64,000 nucleotides of DNA from Shewanella oncorhynchi (GTDB lineage: Bacteria; Pseudomonadota; Gammaproteobacteria; Enterobacterales; Shewanellaceae), in assembly GCF_012584455.1 (NCBI RefSeq), contig NZ_JABAEB010000009.1:124001-188000 (forward strand), written 5' to 3'. Both the position numbers and the translations under genes were made by a program. The notes under the pieces are model-generated. The model worked only from the letters and a program-made list of their open reading frames with translations, made no database searches and had not been told where the DNA came from. This document shows, one piece after another, positions 35,863-46,268 of the stretch (position 1 is the first letter of the stretch; the number at the start of each line of letters is the position of its first letter).

Positions 35863-36261
35863 AAACTTATTTATCAATTTGATAGGTGGGTTTGTTTAGG
35901 CATGCTTTCTCTCAGTCAATATTTGACTTTTCTCGCCAGTTTGCCGGTAGAAAAGAAAGTTAAGCGGCTACAGAACATCCAATTTTACACATCACACCTC
36001 CCTATCTGACTGCTTGAACTTAAGCCTTCTATCACGCTGATGTTTCTTAAGCCATAACGATATTGGTAACCAGAACATAGCGTTAGCCAATATTTATATG
36101 GCCTAAAAGCAAGGTAAGCATGCACGCAGCATCACAGAGTCTTGTTTAACTTAGCTTGGTCTAACAGCGCTTAAGTATTGCAATGGCAAATGCTGACGAC
36201 ATATCGAAGAGATTAATATGCAATTGAATAACAAACAGTTAATGCATATTTGGGGGACAAA
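35863..36261. other. Intergenic region upstream of scsB
   Basis: About 400 bp with no supported ORF. It probably holds the scsBCD promoter. A GGGGGAC ribosome site lies just before the scsB ATG. I do not recognise a copper-regulator operator. Confidence 0.45.
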
Positions 36262-38373
36262 ATGAGTACATTAAAATCCATGTTAACCAGATTCTGGATA
36301 CTCGCCTTGATAGTGACGAGTCCGTCGCTAATGGCCGCATCGACGGGGTGGTTGGTTAATGATAATCACCCGCCAGCCAAAGTACGTTTTATGCTAACGG
36401 GGGAGGTTGATCCTGCAACGAATACTTTGCCCGCTGTGCTTGAAGTACAACTTGAGGGCGATTGGAAAACCTATTGGCGTAGTCCTGGGGAAGGCGGTAT
36501 CGCGCCGACGATAAAATGGGATGGCTCACGCAATCTACAGCAAGTGGATTGGAGATGGCCTGCGCCAGAGGAATTCTCATTATTGGGATTACAAACCTTT
36601 GGTTATAAAGGCAATACCACCTTTCCATTAACCCTAAAAGTCGATGATATCGCTGCGCCAACTCAGCTGCGTGGCAAAGTGACCTTGTCGACCTGTACCA
36701 CCATCTGTGTACTGACGGATTATCAGATTAGTCTCGACTTCACGCCCAATGCGCTGCAAGCGGATACCGATGCCATGTTGGCCTACAACAAAGCCGAGTC
36801 GCTTGTGCCGCAAAAAGTGTTGACCCAAGAGGGCCAAAATCCTGCGATGACAATGGGTTGGGATACCGCCAAAGGTCAACTTGAAGTCAGACTCAATGAT
36901 GCCAACTGGCAAAGTCCAGCCGTGATTATCGATGGCGAGTCAGATACCACATTTAAGCTAGTGAGCTTAAAACCAAACGAAAGTGATGCTAACGGCAAGC
37001 AATTGGTCGGTATTTTCACTGGTCAAAGTTGGCTGGGTGAGCCTGAAGTTTTGGGTAAATCGTTGAACATGACTGTCGCCGATAGCGAGCGGGCGTTGGA
37101 ATACAGCGCCGAAGTGAAGCCTGTGGTGATTACTCAAGAAAGTACCTCGATATTTGGCATGATTTTGTTAGCGCTTATTGGTGGTTTGATTTTAAACGTC
37201 ATGCCCTGTGTGTTACCCGTTCTCGGCATGAAGCTCAGTTCAGTGGTGGCCGCGCCTGATCTTAAGCGTAATCAAATCCGCCAACAGTTCATCGCATCAG
37301 CGCTGGGGATATTGGCCTCATTCTGGTTACTGGCTGGTTTTATCTTAATGCTTAAGCTCACGGGTCAAGCGATTGGTTGGGGTGTGCAGTTCCAAAACCC
37401 TTGGTTTATCGGTTTTATGGCGCTGGTGACCATAGTGTTTGCCTTCAATATGTTAGGTGTGTTTGAGATCAACTTACCCTCTAACGTGCAAACCAAGTTG
37501 GCGACAACGGGCGGCAATAATAACAGCGGCCATTTTTTACAGGGCATGTTCGCCACACTGCTAGCGACGCCCTGTAGTGCACCCTTCTTGGGGACTGCGG
37601 TCGCTTTCGCCTTGGGCGCCGATGTACTGAGCCTGTTTGCCATCTTTACCGCGTTGGCCGTGGGTATGGCGTTCCCTTGGTTGATTGTGGCGGCATTTCC
37701 GCAAGTGGCGGGTTATTTCCCTAAACCCGGTCGCTGGATGAACACAGTCAAAGTGTTTTTCTCCGGCATGTTACTACTCACCAGTTTGTGGCTCATTAGC
37801 CTGTTGTCCAGCTTCATTGATACAATCTACCTGTGGCCATTAGCTGGCATTATTACACTGATATTTATGGTGTTTATGGCTAAAAAATATGGCGCGATTG
37901 CCATTGTGAGCTGCTTAGGTATCGGCATTTTACTGTCGGCGATTATCGCATTTATGACGGCGAACCAGTGGGCTAAACCTTTACCTACGGATCTTGCTTG
38001 GACGCCATTGGATCAAGCATTGATTAATCAGCAGGTCGCCCAAGGCAAAACTGTGTTTGTCGATGTGACTGCCGATTGGTGCATTACTTGTAAGGCCAAT
38101 AAAGTTGGCGTGATCTTGCAAGATCCAGTCTATAGCCTGTTGCAACAGCAGCATATTGTGCCGATGAAGGGCGATTGGACCACGCCTTCTGAGCCCATAA
38201 CTCACTACCTGCAAAGCCATCATCGTTTCGGGGTGCCATTCAACGTGGTTTACGGCCCGGGTGCACCGCAGGGGATTGAATTACCTGAAATTCTATCGAC
38301 TGACCTTGTGCTCGCTGCGTTTGAGCAGGCCTCAGCGTCCCCTGAAAAGTCATCCGTAGCGGCAGGGGAATAA
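36262..38373 (+). CDS. scsB: ScsB, DsbD-like membrane thiol reductase
   Basis: 703 residues. A signal peptide and an N-terminal periplasmic domain with cysteines (TLSTCTTICVLTDY) are followed by an eight-helix DsbD-type membrane domain with its two redox cysteines (NVMPCVLPVLGMK and LLATPCSAPFLG) and a C-terminal thioredoxin domain with DWCITCKAN near residue 607. It moves electrons from cytoplasmic thioredoxin to periplasmic partners such as ScsC. The ATG at 36262 follows GGGGGAC and is preferred to a TTG four codons upstream. scsC and scsD follow. The order matches the suppressor-of-copper-sensitivity locus of enteric bacteria, minus a recognisable scsA. Confidence 0.88.
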   Translation: MSTLKSMLTRFWILALIVTSPSLMAASTGWLVNDNHPPAKVRFMLTGEVDPATNTLPAVLEVQLEGDWKTYWRSPGEGGIAPTIKWDGSRNLQQVDWRWPAPEEFSLLGLQTFGYKGNTTFPLTLKVDDIAAPTQLRGKVTLSTCTTICVLTDYQISLDFTPNALQADTDAMLAYNKAESLVPQKVLTQEGQNPAMTMGWDTAKGQLEVRLNDANWQSPAVIIDGESDTTFKLVSLKPNESDANGKQLVGIFTGQSWLGEPEVLGKSLNMTVADSERALEYSAEVKPVVITQESTSIFGMILLALIGGLILNVMPCVLPVLGMKLSSVVAAPDLKRNQIRQQFIASALGILASFWLLAGFILMLKLTGQAIGWGVQFQNPWFIGFMALVTIVFAFNMLGVFEINLPSNVQTKLATTGGNNNSGHFLQGMFATLLATPCSAPFLGTAVAFALGADVLSLFAIFTALAVGMAFPWLIVAAFPQVAGYFPKPGRWMNTVKVFFSGMLLLTSLWLISLLSSFIDTIYLWPLAGIITLIFMVFMAKKYGAIAIVSCLGIGILLSAIIAFMTANQWAKPLPTDLAWTPLDQALINQQVAQGKTVFVDVTADWCITCKANKVGVILQDPVYSLLQQQHIVPMKGDWTTPSEPITHYLQSHHRFGVPFNVVYGPGAPQGIELPEILSTDLVLAAFEQASASPEKSSVAAGE

Positions 38374-38581
38374 CGCGAACGAACAGCCATTCACTCGGAC
38401 ATGTCATTCGGCAATATCACTGGCGAGTCTCATTCAATAGCGAGTCGAGTGGCACTCAACAAATACTCAGGGCAGGGATAACCCTAACCTAAGGCAATGG
38501 AAATCGATTATGAAACAGAAGATTGAAGTACAAAACAACACTGAATCAATGCAGAAAACTCAAGCCATTGGAGGCACCCAA

Positions 38582-39418
38582 ATGTCGAAATTTAGCTCTT
38601 TATTTAGTCCTTTATTTAGCTCTTTACGAAAAAATCGCAAGTTACAGATGTTTGTTGTCTCGGGTGTCGCCATGACAATGCTGGTGGTTTCCTTGCCTTC
38701 GGTGAGCACCATGGCCTATGCCAAGGACAGCAGTTTATCGGCTGCCCAGCAGCAAGAGGTCCGAGCGATTCTTAAAGATGCCTTGATCAATGATCCTGAC
38801 CTAATGAGAGAAGCAATTATTGCGTGGCAAGCAAGGGAGCAAGAGGGTGCCAATACAGCCATGCAAACGAGCCTAGTAACCCATCATAAAGCCATGTATG
38901 AGACCAAAAGCGATCCGTGGAAGGGCTCTGCGGCACCTGAGATTGAGATGGTGTACTTCACCGATTTTAACTGCCCATACTGCAAGAAAATCGAGCCTTC
39001 GCTGAACCAGCTGATTGAAGAATTTCCGCAGTTAAAAATCATAGTAAAAATGGTACCGCTACAGGGCGAAGGCTCCAAAATGGCAGTCGATTTTGCCCAA
39101 ACGGTTTGGTTAAACGAGCCTGAAAAGTATCTCAAGGTGAAGGATATGTTGATGTCGAGTCCGCGTGGACTCGATGCCGCCGCCATCGCTAAGGTCGCTA
39201 AACTGACGGCAACCGAGCGTTGGGTTGGCAACACAGATGCGCGCGTGGCTAAAATGGTAGATGACAATGTTAATTTAATGAATGAGTTAGGTATAGGTGG
39301 CACTCCAAGTATGATAGTGGCCGATACGCTTATTCCCGGATTAGTGCCTTACGAAGTGTTAAAAGAGCAGCTTGAAGCCGCGATTGCCGCTAAAGATAAG
39401 ACGCAGAAGAGCAGTTAA
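38582..39418 (+). CDS. scsC: ScsC, periplasmic DsbA-family thiol protein
   Basis: 278 residues. After a long signal region (KLQMFVVSGVAMTMLVVSLP) comes an N-terminal helical segment like the trimerisation stalk of ScsC proteins (SAAQQQEVRAILKDALINDP), then a DsbA-type thioredoxin fold with CPYC (FTDFNCPYCKKIEPSL) and the cis-proline loop GIGGTPSMIVAD. It should act as a disulfide reductase/isomerase kept reduced by ScsB. GGAGG upstream of the ATG at 38582 decides the start; an earlier in-frame ATG at 38510 is less likely. The stop is one base before the scsD ATG. Confidence 0.86.
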   Translation: MSKFSSLFSPLFSSLRKNRKLQMFVVSGVAMTMLVVSLPSVSTMAYAKDSSLSAAQQQEVRAILKDALINDPDLMREAIIAWQAREQEGANTAMQTSLVTHHKAMYETKSDPWKGSAAPEIEMVYFTDFNCPYCKKIEPSLNQLIEEFPQLKIIVKMVPLQGEGSKMAVDFAQTVWLNEPEKYLKVKDMLMSSPRGLDAAAIAKVAKLTATERWVGNTDARVAKMVDDNVNLMNELGIGGTPSMIVADTLIPGLVPYEVLKEQLEAAIAAKDKTQKSS

Positions 39419-39419
39419 G

Positions 39420-39968
39420 ATGCCGCCAAAGGAAACTGAAAATATGAGCGCCGAACAGGTTTCGATATCTTTACCTAAACGCATATTGGGCTGGATTAAG
39501 CAGCTGGCACTTTGGCTGCTCATTGCTCTTATCGTGACCAGCGTGATGGACATCTGGCGCGGCAAAGATATCCCGCGGGATAATTTGCCGCAACTCCAAG
39601 GGACGACGTTGGCAGGGGATACGCTTGATATTGCCACGCTCAGCCAAGATCAGGCGGTATTGGTGTACTTTTGGGGCACTTGGTGTCCTGTGTGTAATTT
39701 TGTCAGCCCGGCGGTCAATCAAATGTCGGCCTATTACCCCGTGGTGACGGTTGCCATGAGTTCGGGTGAGGATGAGAAACTGAGAAAATATCTTCAGCAT
39801 CAAGGCTATGGCTTTAACACTATTAACGATAGTGACAGCAAGATTGCCCGTGATTGGTCATTGCAGGCGACGCCAACCATTATGATCTTTAAAGAGGGTG
39901 AGCTAAAACACTATACGACAGGTTTTACTAGCCTACCCGGTATGTGGTGGCGAATGATGTTCACTTAG
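39420..39968 (+). CDS. scsD: ScsD-like membrane-anchored thioredoxin
   Basis: 182 residues. One membrane anchor (about residues 22-42, LALWLLIALIVTSVMDI) is followed by a TlpA-like periplasmic thioredoxin domain with YFWGTWCPVCNFVSP and the cis-proline loop LQATPTIMIF. It is the third member of the scs cluster and probably exchanges electrons with ScsB or acts on envelope substrates. The start at 39420 lies one base after the scsC stop; a second ATG at 39444 is possible. Confidence 0.83.
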   Translation: MPPKETENMSAEQVSISLPKRILGWIKQLALWLLIALIVTSVMDIWRGKDIPRDNLPQLQGTTLAGDTLDIATLSQDQAVLVYFWGTWCPVCNFVSPAVNQMSAYYPVVTVAMSSGEDEKLRKYLQHQGYGFNTINDSDSKIARDWSLQATPTIMIFKEGELKHYTTGFTSLPGMWWRMMFT

Positions 39969-40002
39969 AAGTGATACATCAGGGGCTGTTTTAAGGTAGA
40001 AA

Positions 40003-40030
40003 AAAAGCGCTAATCTAGGTTAGCGCTTTT
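40003..40030. terminator. Bidirectional terminator, scsD / cyoE
   Basis: AAAAGCGCTAA / TTAGCGCTTTT, an 11-bp perfect stem with a 6-base loop and A/T tails on both sides, between convergent scsD and cyoE. Confidence 0.85.
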
Positions 40031-40079
40031 GTATTATCAACTTATTTCAGGTCTAGACAACTAGCTGAAAGCTTAGGAT

Positions 40080-41012
40080 TTACTTCACTAAAGTGAGTAG
40101 TGGTGCCTGACTCACAACTTGGAAGTCGAGCGCCATAGTCACACTGAGCGCCGTAATAGTGATGATTGAAAAACCAAACACTTGGCGAGCCCAGCGGTGC
40201 ATGTCGATGCCGTGGCGATAACCTTTTAATGCCATGGCAAGCCACCACAGGCTAGTGGCACAGGTGACTGCCATAAAGGCGATACCTGTGTAACCCGCGA
40301 GTGGTAACAGCGCACTGACTAAGGCGAACACAGCAATATAAAGCACGATATGCAGTTTTGCCTTGGTCATGCCTTCTGCAACCGGCAGTACAGGAATATT
40401 AGCGGCCGCATAGTCATTAAAACGGAAAATCGCGATGGCATAGGAATGTGGCATCTGCCATAGACTGAACATCAACAGCAAAATAGCTGCGCCCATGTCC
40501 ATTTGCCCTGTCACACTGCAATAGCCAACCACGGGCGGTACTGCACCCGAGAAGCTGCCAACCAAAGTGCCATACACTGAGTTACGTTTCATGTAGAGGC
40601 TATAAACCCCCACATAAACGATGTAACCAATAACGGCAAATAGCAGGGCTAATGCATTGGTAAACAAGGCTAAGATGCTAAAGCCTAACACACCTAAGGC
40701 GAGTCCAAACGCGAGTACGTTACCCACGGCAATTTCGCCCGTGACGGTCACGCGTTTGCAGGTTCGCTGCATTTTGGCGTCGATATCACGGTCAATACAG
40801 TTATTGACAGCGCAGCCCGAGGCTACAACCAAGGACAATCCTACTAAGCTCGCCAGCATCAAGACCAAATTTACGTCGCCTTTGGCGGCTAATAAAAAAC
40901 CGCCAGCAACGGAAATCAGATTCCCGAAAATGATGCCAGGCTTAGTAACCTGCACATACCCTTTGAAGCGTGCTTTCCATTGCGGTGACATAAATCTGTC
41001 TTGTGTTTGCAT
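40080..41012 (-). CDS. cyoE: Protohaem IX farnesyltransferase
   Basis: 310 residues, UbiA-type polytopic prenyltransferase that makes haem O from protohaem for the cytochrome bo oxidase. The first Asp-rich motif region [18 protein letters not shown] and [15 protein letters not shown] are typical, with about nine hydrophobic helices. It ends the cyoABCDE cluster, 13 bp downstream of cyoD. A later ATG ([11 protein letters not shown]) is an alternative start. Confidence 0.93.
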   Translation of the reverse strand: MQTQDRFMSPQWKARFKGYVQVTKPGIIFGNLISVAGGFLLAAKGDVNLVLMLASLVGLSLVVASGCAVNNCIDRDIDAKMQRTCKRVTVTGEIAVGNVLAFGLALGVLGFSILALFTNALALLFAVIGYIVYVGVYSLYMKRNSVYGTLVGSFSGAVPPVVGYCSVTGQMDMGAAILLLMFSLWQMPHSYAIAIFRFNDYAAANIPVLPVAEGMTKAKLHIVLYIAVFALVSALLPLAGYTGIAFMAVTCATSLWWLAMALKGYRHGIDMHRWARQVFGFSIITITALSVTMALDFQVVSQAPLLTLVK

Positions 41013-41025
41013 AGACTGTTTCTCG

Positions 41026-41367
41026 TTACATCATCAAAGCGTTGGCTTCGAGTATGATCCACACCGACAGGCCGACGACCATGACAATAATCAGGGCGGT
41101 AAACAGGAAGGAGAAGGTATTTACTTTGCCTTCTTTCGAGAAATCTAAGTGCAAGAAGTACTTAAGATGTACCACTATCTGCACTATCGCCATCACTAGC
41201 ACTAAGCTGAGGGTGGTCGCTTTCTCGAAGTGATGGGTCATTACGGCCCAAAATGGAATGGCGGTTAATACCACTGACAGCACAAAGCCCATTAGATATG
41301 ACTTAATGCTCGCGGCCAGATCGTCAGTGCCATGGCTATGCTTATCAGTATGACTATGTGCGCTCAT
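41026..41367 (-). CDS. cyoD: Cytochrome bo quinol oxidase subunit IV
   Basis: 113 residues with three membrane helices ([60 protein letters not shown]) and a His-rich N-terminus ([13 protein letters not shown]). The start is set by the TAATG overlap with the end of cyoC; a longer frame upstream lies inside cyoC. It stabilises the oxidase complex. Confidence 0.92.
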   Translation of the reverse strand: MSAHSHTDKHSHGTDDLAASIKSYLMGFVLSVVLTAIPFWAVMTHHFEKATTLSLVLVMAIVQIVVHLKYFLHLDFSKEGKVNTFSFLFTALIIVMVVGLSVWIILEANALMM

Positions 41368-41987
41368 TACAGTGCTCCCAATAAATACACGACCGTGAAT
41401 ACACAAATCCACACTATGTCGAGGAAATGCCAGAACAGGCTTAAGCAGCTCAGGCGGGTGATGCTGCGATGACCTAAACCGGTTTTCGCCACTTCAATCA
41501 TCATAATCGCCATCCAAATCAGACCTGCGGTCACGTGCAAGCCGTGCATACCGACAAGGGTGAAGAAGGACGACAGGAAAGCGCTACGCTGTGGGCCATT
41601 GCCGTGTTCAATCAGGTGATGGAACTCATAGACTTCCATCCCGATAAACACACAACCGAGGGCGAAGGTGACGAGTAACCAAGCCAAGGTCGCGGCTTTG
41701 TTATGGCGTTTAGCAAAAATCAGCGCCATGCCATAGGTAATACTACTAACGAGCAGGGCGGCAGTTTCGATCAGCACAAAGTCCAATTCGAAAATGTCTT
41801 TACCCGAAACGCCACCGTCCGTGTTCATGTAGAGCACTGCATAGGTTGCGAAAACCGAGGCAAACAAAATGCAGTCGGTCATCAGGTAAATCCAAAAACC
41901 AAACAGAGTGTTGCCACTCGTATCATGGTGTTCGTGATGATCTTCTGCGTGAGCTACTTCTAAATCTGCTGGGATTGCAATACTCAT
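41367..41987 (-). CDS. cyoC: Cytochrome bo quinol oxidase subunit III
   Basis: 206 residues, five-helix subunit III of haem-copper oxidases. [20 protein letters not shown] at the start, [13 protein letters not shown] in the middle and a C-terminal [20 protein letters not shown] are family hallmarks. It lies between cyoB (1-bp gap) and cyoD (overlapping stop/start). Confidence 0.94.
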   Translation of the reverse strand: MSIAIPADLEVAHAEDHHEHHDTSGNTLFGFWIYLMTDCILFASVFATYAVLYMNTDGGVSGKDIFELDFVLIETAALLVSSITYGMALIFAKRHNKAATLAWLLVTFALGCVFIGMEVYEFHHLIEHGNGPQRSAFLSSFFTLVGMHGLHVTAGLIWMAIMMIEVAKTGLGHRSITRLSCLSLFWHFLDIVWICVFTVVYLLGAL

Positions 41988-41988
41988 A

Positions 41989-43968
41989 TCAGCCCCTTAC
42001 TACATTGTTTAAGTGGGCATTTTCAATGCGAGCCACTTCATCGGGTTGCACGTAATAGTCGACGTCATTGTTATAGGCACGGAATAAGAACACGATAAAC
42101 GCGCCCACTAAGCCCACAATGGCTAACCACAGAATGTGCCAGATAGCGGCAAAACCCGCGGCAGTGATCCCCAGCGCCATTAAGATACCGCTTGAGGTAT
42201 TTTTCGGCATATGGATTGGCTGATAGTGTTTGAGGCCTTGATAAGCAAAGCCTTTTTCTTTCGTATCGGTAAAGGCATCGATATCAGCAACCTGTGGCAG
42301 CTTAGCGAAGTTATAGAACTGGGGTGGTGAAGCGGTTGACCACTCTAAAGTATGGCCATTCCATGGATCGCCCGTAGTATCGCGGTTTTGGTCGCGGTCA
42401 CGGATACTCACGTACAGTTGGATAAACTGCAGAATGATACCGACCATGATGATGCAAGCACCCACGGCGGCTAAGTAGATCCACAGATTCCATGCCGGGT
42501 TATCCGTATGGCTAATTCGGCGCGTCATACCCATAAAGCCTAATACGTACAGCGGCATAAAGGCCACGTAGAAACCGATTTGCCAGCACCAGAATGACGC
42601 TTTACCTAAACGCTCATTCAAGTGGAAACCTGTCGCTTTAGGGAACCAGTAAGCAAAGCCAGCTAAGTAACCAAATACCGCACCACCAATAATAGTGTTA
42701 TGGAAATGCGCGATTAAAAACAAACTGTTATGTAGAACGTAATCGGCTCCTGGTAAGGCTAATAGCACACCTGTCATACCGCCTATGGTGAAAGTCACCA
42801 TAAAGCCTAGCGTCCACAACACAGGTACCGTTAACCGTAGGCGGCCACGGTAGATAGTGAACAACCAGTTAAACAGTTTTACCCCGGTTGGAACCGCAAT
42901 CACCATAGTCATCACCCCGAAGAAAGCGTTGACGTTGGCACTTGAGCCCATAGTGAAGAAGTGGTGTAACCAAACGATGAAACCTAAAATTGAAATCGCA
43001 CCGCTCGCCCACACCATAGAGGTGTAACCGAACAAACGCTTAGCCGTAAAGGTTGAGATCACCTCGGAGAAAATACCAAAAGCAGGCAAAATCAGGATGT
43101 AAACCTCAGGATGTCCCCACGCCCAAAATAGGTTGATATACATCATGGCGTTACCGCCACCGTCATTGGTGAAAAAGTGGAAATCCATGTAACGGTCGAG
43201 CGTTAACATGGCTAACACGGCGGTTAAGATTGGGAATGACGCGACGATCAAAATGTTCGCCCAAGTACAAGTCCAAGTGAAGATTGGCATTTGCATCAGC
43301 TTCATGCCGGGGGCACGCATCTTAAGTACGGTGGCGATAAAGTTCACCCCGGTTAAGGTTGTCCCTATGCCCGAAATCTGCAGTGCCCAGATATAGTAAT
43401 CGACTCCAACCCCCGGACTGTAAGCCAGTTCTGAGAGGGGGGGATACGCCACCCAACCTGTCTTAGCAAATTCACCTAAACCCAATGAAATATTGATCAG
43501 CACAGCGCCAGAGGCGGTCAGCCAGAAACTGAGGTTATTCAAGAAGGGGAAGGCAACGTCGCGTGCGCCAATCTGCAGCGGCACCACTAAGTTCATTAGA
43601 CCTATCATAAATGGCATCGCCATAAAGATAATCATGATCACGCCGTGGGCTGTGAAGATCTGGTCGTAATGTTCTGGCGGCAGATAACCTGCGGCGCCGT
43701 TGGTGGCGAGTGCTTGCTGGGTACGCATCATAATGGCATCGGAGAAGCCACGAATGAGCATCACCAAAGCCAACACTATATACATGATACCGAGGCGTTT
43801 ATGGTCAACTGAGGTTAACCAATTATTCCAGAGTACACTCCATTTTTTGTGTTTAGTGATCAAGGCTGCGATATACAAACCTACCACTGCGACGACCGCT
43901 AGGGTCACCATGATGATGGGCTCGTGATACGGAATCGCATCTAAGCTTAATTTACCGAGAAATGACAT
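41989..43968 (-). CDS. cyoB: Cytochrome bo quinol oxidase subunit I
   Basis: 659 residues, catalytic subunit holding the low-spin haem, the binuclear haem-CuB centre and proton channels. The haem and copper ligands are in [32 protein letters not shown] (His and the cross-linked Tyr), WLHHFFTMG and [13 protein letters not shown]. It oxidises ubiquinol and pumps protons in the inner membrane. It follows cyoA by 2 bp and is the core of the operon. Confidence 0.96.
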   Translation of the reverse strand: MSFLGKLSLDAIPYHEPIIMVTLAVVAVVGLYIAALITKHKKWSVLWNNWLTSVDHKRLGIMYIVLALVMLIRGFSDAIMMRTQQALATNGAAGYLPPEHYDQIFTAHGVIMIIFMAMPFMIGLMNLVVPLQIGARDVAFPFLNNLSFWLTASGAVLINISLGLGEFAKTGWVAYPPLSELAYSPGVGVDYYIWALQISGIGTTLTGVNFIATVLKMRAPGMKLMQMPIFTWTCTWANILIVASFPILTAVLAMLTLDRYMDFHFFTNDGGGNAMMYINLFWAWGHPEVYILILPAFGIFSEVISTFTAKRLFGYTSMVWASGAISILGFIVWLHHFFTMGSSANVNAFFGVMTMVIAVPTGVKLFNWLFTIYRGRLRLTVPVLWTLGFMVTFTIGGMTGVLLALPGADYVLHNSLFLIAHFHNTIIGGAVFGYLAGFAYWFPKATGFHLNERLGKASFWCWQIGFYVAFMPLYVLGFMGMTRRISHTDNPAWNLWIYLAAVGACIIMVGIILQFIQLYVSIRDRDQNRDTTGDPWNGHTLEWSTASPPQFYNFAKLPQVADIDAFTDTKEKGFAYQGLKHYQPIHMPKNTSSGILMALGITAAGFAAIWHILWLAIVGLVGAFIVFLFRAYNNDVDYYVQPDEVARIENAHLNNVVRG

Positions 43969-43970
43969 GA

Positions 43971-45074
43971 TTACTCCGCCTCCACTTTATGAGTGGATGA
44001 GTGCTCTAATGATGAAGGTTCTGTGGATGAGTCTTGTGTTAATGACGGTACAGAAGGTGTTGAGCTATCCATGTCGGCCATGTTCTGTGTATTTTCCATC
44101 GCGTGCTCGCCTGCCATATGTGCCATGTCGTGCATACCTTTCATGTCTGCCATGTCAGATGTGTGCTCAGTGCCCATGTGTTCCATGCCTGCGTGCATGT
44201 CCATTCCTTCGTGACTTTTCATGCCCTCATGTGAGTCCATGTGCATGTATTGCATCACGATTTGGTCAAACATCCCTTTGCTCACTGAGCCAAAGTATTC
44301 AACTGGATTGTATTCACTCGGTTTAGCCAGTGTGGCATAGGCCGCTGAGTCCAATTTCTTGCCCTGTTGTTTTAACTTGGCTACCCATGCCTCGAAGTCG
44401 GCAGGTGTTTGAGTGGCAATCGCTTTAAACTTCATGCCCGCAAATCCGGCGCCGCTGTAGTTAGCCGAGATACCGTCGAAGGTGCCGGGCTCGTTAGCGA
44501 TTAAATGCAACTTAGTGGTCATGCCCGCCATAGAATAAATCTGGCTGCCTAACTGCGGGATGAAGAAGGAGTTCATCGCAGTGTCAGAGGTGATCTTAAA
44601 GTTCACCGGCACATTGGCTGGGAACGCCAACTCATTGACCGATGCCACGCCTTGTTCTGGATAAATGAATAACCATTTCCAGTCCAGCGACACCACTTCA
44701 ACCGTGACGGGTTTAGCTTCGTGATCTAAAGGTTTGTATGGATCAAGATCATGGGTCGAACCCCAAGTGATCACACCTAGCACTATCACGATCACAATCG
44801 GTACTATCCACACTACGGTTTCAATCGCCGTTGAGTGTGCCCATTTAGGCGCATAGATTTCCTGATCACGGCCATCGCGGTATTTCCACGCGAAGTACAA
44901 TGTCATGGCAATCACAGGGATAACGACAATGAGCATGAGTAGGGTGGCGACGATAATCAGGTGTTTTTCATCGATACCGATTTGGCCCTTAGGGTCCAAT
45001 ACACCGCCATCACAACCCGCGAGCATGAGTGCTAGTGCCGCGATTGCTGCTTTACTTAATTTTCGAATTAACAA
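43971..45074 (-). CDS. cyoA: Quinol oxidase subunit II with Met/His-rich tail
   Basis: 367 residues. A lipoprotein-type start ([12 protein letters not shown]), two membrane helices and a cupredoxin-fold periplasmic domain ([33 protein letters not shown]) without CuA ligands identify a quinol oxidase subunit II. The unusual part is residues about 275-367: a tail after the normal fold with many H-M and M-x-x-M-H pieces ([38 protein letters not shown]), then a Ser/Thr/Pro-rich end. Such composition is typical of copper-binding regions; that it delivers or stores copper for the oxidase is inference. Confidence 0.92.
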   Translation of the reverse strand: MLIRKLSKAAIAALALMLAGCDGGVLDPKGQIGIDEKHLIIVATLLMLIVVIPVIAMTLYFAWKYRDGRDQEIYAPKWAHSTAIETVVWIVPIVIVIVLGVITWGSTHDLDPYKPLDHEAKPVTVEVVSLDWKWLFIYPEQGVASVNELAFPANVPVNFKITSDTAMNSFFIPQLGSQIYSMAGMTTKLHLIANEPGTFDGISANYSGAGFAGMKFKAIATQTPADFEAWVAKLKQQGKKLDSAAYATLAKPSEYNPVEYFGSVSKGMFDQIVMQYMHMDSHEGMKSHEGMDMHAGMEHMGTEHTSDMADMKGMHDMAHMAGEHAMENTQNMADMDSSTPSVPSLTQDSSTEPSSLEHSSTHKVEAE

Positions 45075-45263
45075 AGGAAGATTCCTCTAACCCTAAGGTT
45101 TACAACTCTGCCAAGCGTTAACCGGCAGTCGCACTAAGCGGCGTTATCTGAGCGCAAATCCTGAAACCCAAGAGGCATGACACAATAATGTGCCGCCATC
45201 CCGAGGCAAATCTAAGATCCGCTTTCAGCGCTTAATGCTTAATTTGAATTTAAAAACAGAGGG

Positions 45264-45653
45264 TTAAAATGGCGGAGCGCGACAACCGTGGGCGGTATGT
45301 TCGAGGGATTTTAGCCTTGGGGGTGCTAAAAAAAGTGAAGCGTTAGTTAAATCGAGATGATTGAAAAATTTGAAGCAGCAGTCGATTAAATGCCATAACT
45401 GCAGAATAACGAGGGGATTGAGTAATAACAGGCTGAGCAAACTAGCGCCGATAAACTCGACCAAAAAGCCATTGCTGAGGCTGATGAGTTCACTAATATC
45501 AACACAACCGCCGATTAATACGTATAAAACGTCAGCTACAGGCAGCACAAACAATAACCCGAAAAACAGGGTTAGGTTTGTCATGCTAAAGGTTGAAAGC
45601 CGAATAGTTAGGTTCAATCTTTCAACAATGAATTGGCTAAGAGCTAATTTCAA
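45264..45653 (-). CDS. Small hydrophobic protein upstream of cyoA
   Basis: 129 residues, not recognised. Two or three membrane segments are visible (TLFFGLLFVLPVADVLYVLI, LVEFIGASLLSLLLLNPLVI). The C-terminal part (LKSLEHTAHGCRAPPF) looks less like protein. It lies 190 bp upstream of cyoA on the same strand and may be an independent small gene. Confidence 0.4.
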   Translation of the reverse strand: MKLALSQFIVERLNLTIRLSTFSMTNLTLFFGLLFVLPVADVLYVLIGGCVDISELISLSNGFLVEFIGASLLSLLLLNPLVILQLWHLIDCCFKFFNHLDLTNASLFLAPPRLKSLEHTAHGCRAPPF

Positions 45654-46268
45654 TTAATGAGTCCGGCTGAACGGGAAAAGGAGTCAGTTGGCAGAACAAA
45701 AAATATTCAGCATGTAACTTTTTTATGCGGCAGGAGGATACCAAGAAGCGGCTATTGAATGAAAGCGGATCCCCGTAGTAAAAGGGCTTAAGTATTAAAA
45801 AAACCTTAATTAAAACTAAATTAGATCGTTAATTTTACAAAATTAACAGTATTTAAGCTGATTTTGTTCTCATAAAATAAAAAATTGTGAAGCCTCTCAT
45901 TTATTCATTTTGACTAAAGTTGATTTGCTCGTGGCGTCATTGAGTTGATTACAGCCCCTATAAACATGTTAGCTTTACCCGCAAAAAGACTAAGCTGAAC
46001 TTTTATGGCGGGGCTAATGTTGCCGATAGTTGTCTTGATGGGTTAGCTTGTTTGTCACAAGATTGGGTTCGCCAAGTTTGGCTGTGTGATTAAGTGCATT
46101 TGAGATCGGCATCCCAAATAAAAACATCGCGTTAAATGAGTGATTGTGTCAGTCATTTACGCTATTTACATTAGATAAACCGATTATTAAACTGTGAACT
46201 TATCTCGCCCCTGATATGTGCTTGAGATTGAGCCTGTGAGTAGGGCATGATGCTTCTCAATTCTCGAA
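45654..46268. other. Divergent intergenic region upstream of the GGDEF-EAL gene
   Basis: About 615 bp, AT-rich in the middle, with no supported gene. It contains the palindrome listed next and presumably the promoters of the flanking divergent genes. Confidence 0.5.
45828..45847. promoter_or_regulatory. AT-rich palindrome, possible operator
   Basis: GTTAATTTT / AAAATTAAC around a 2-base centre forms a perfect 9+9 inverted repeat in a 20-bp site. GTTAA half-sites recall ArcA-type boxes, and aerobic oxidase operons are ArcA targets in related bacteria, but this one lies about 750 bp from cyoA. The binding factor is unknown. Confidence 0.3.
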
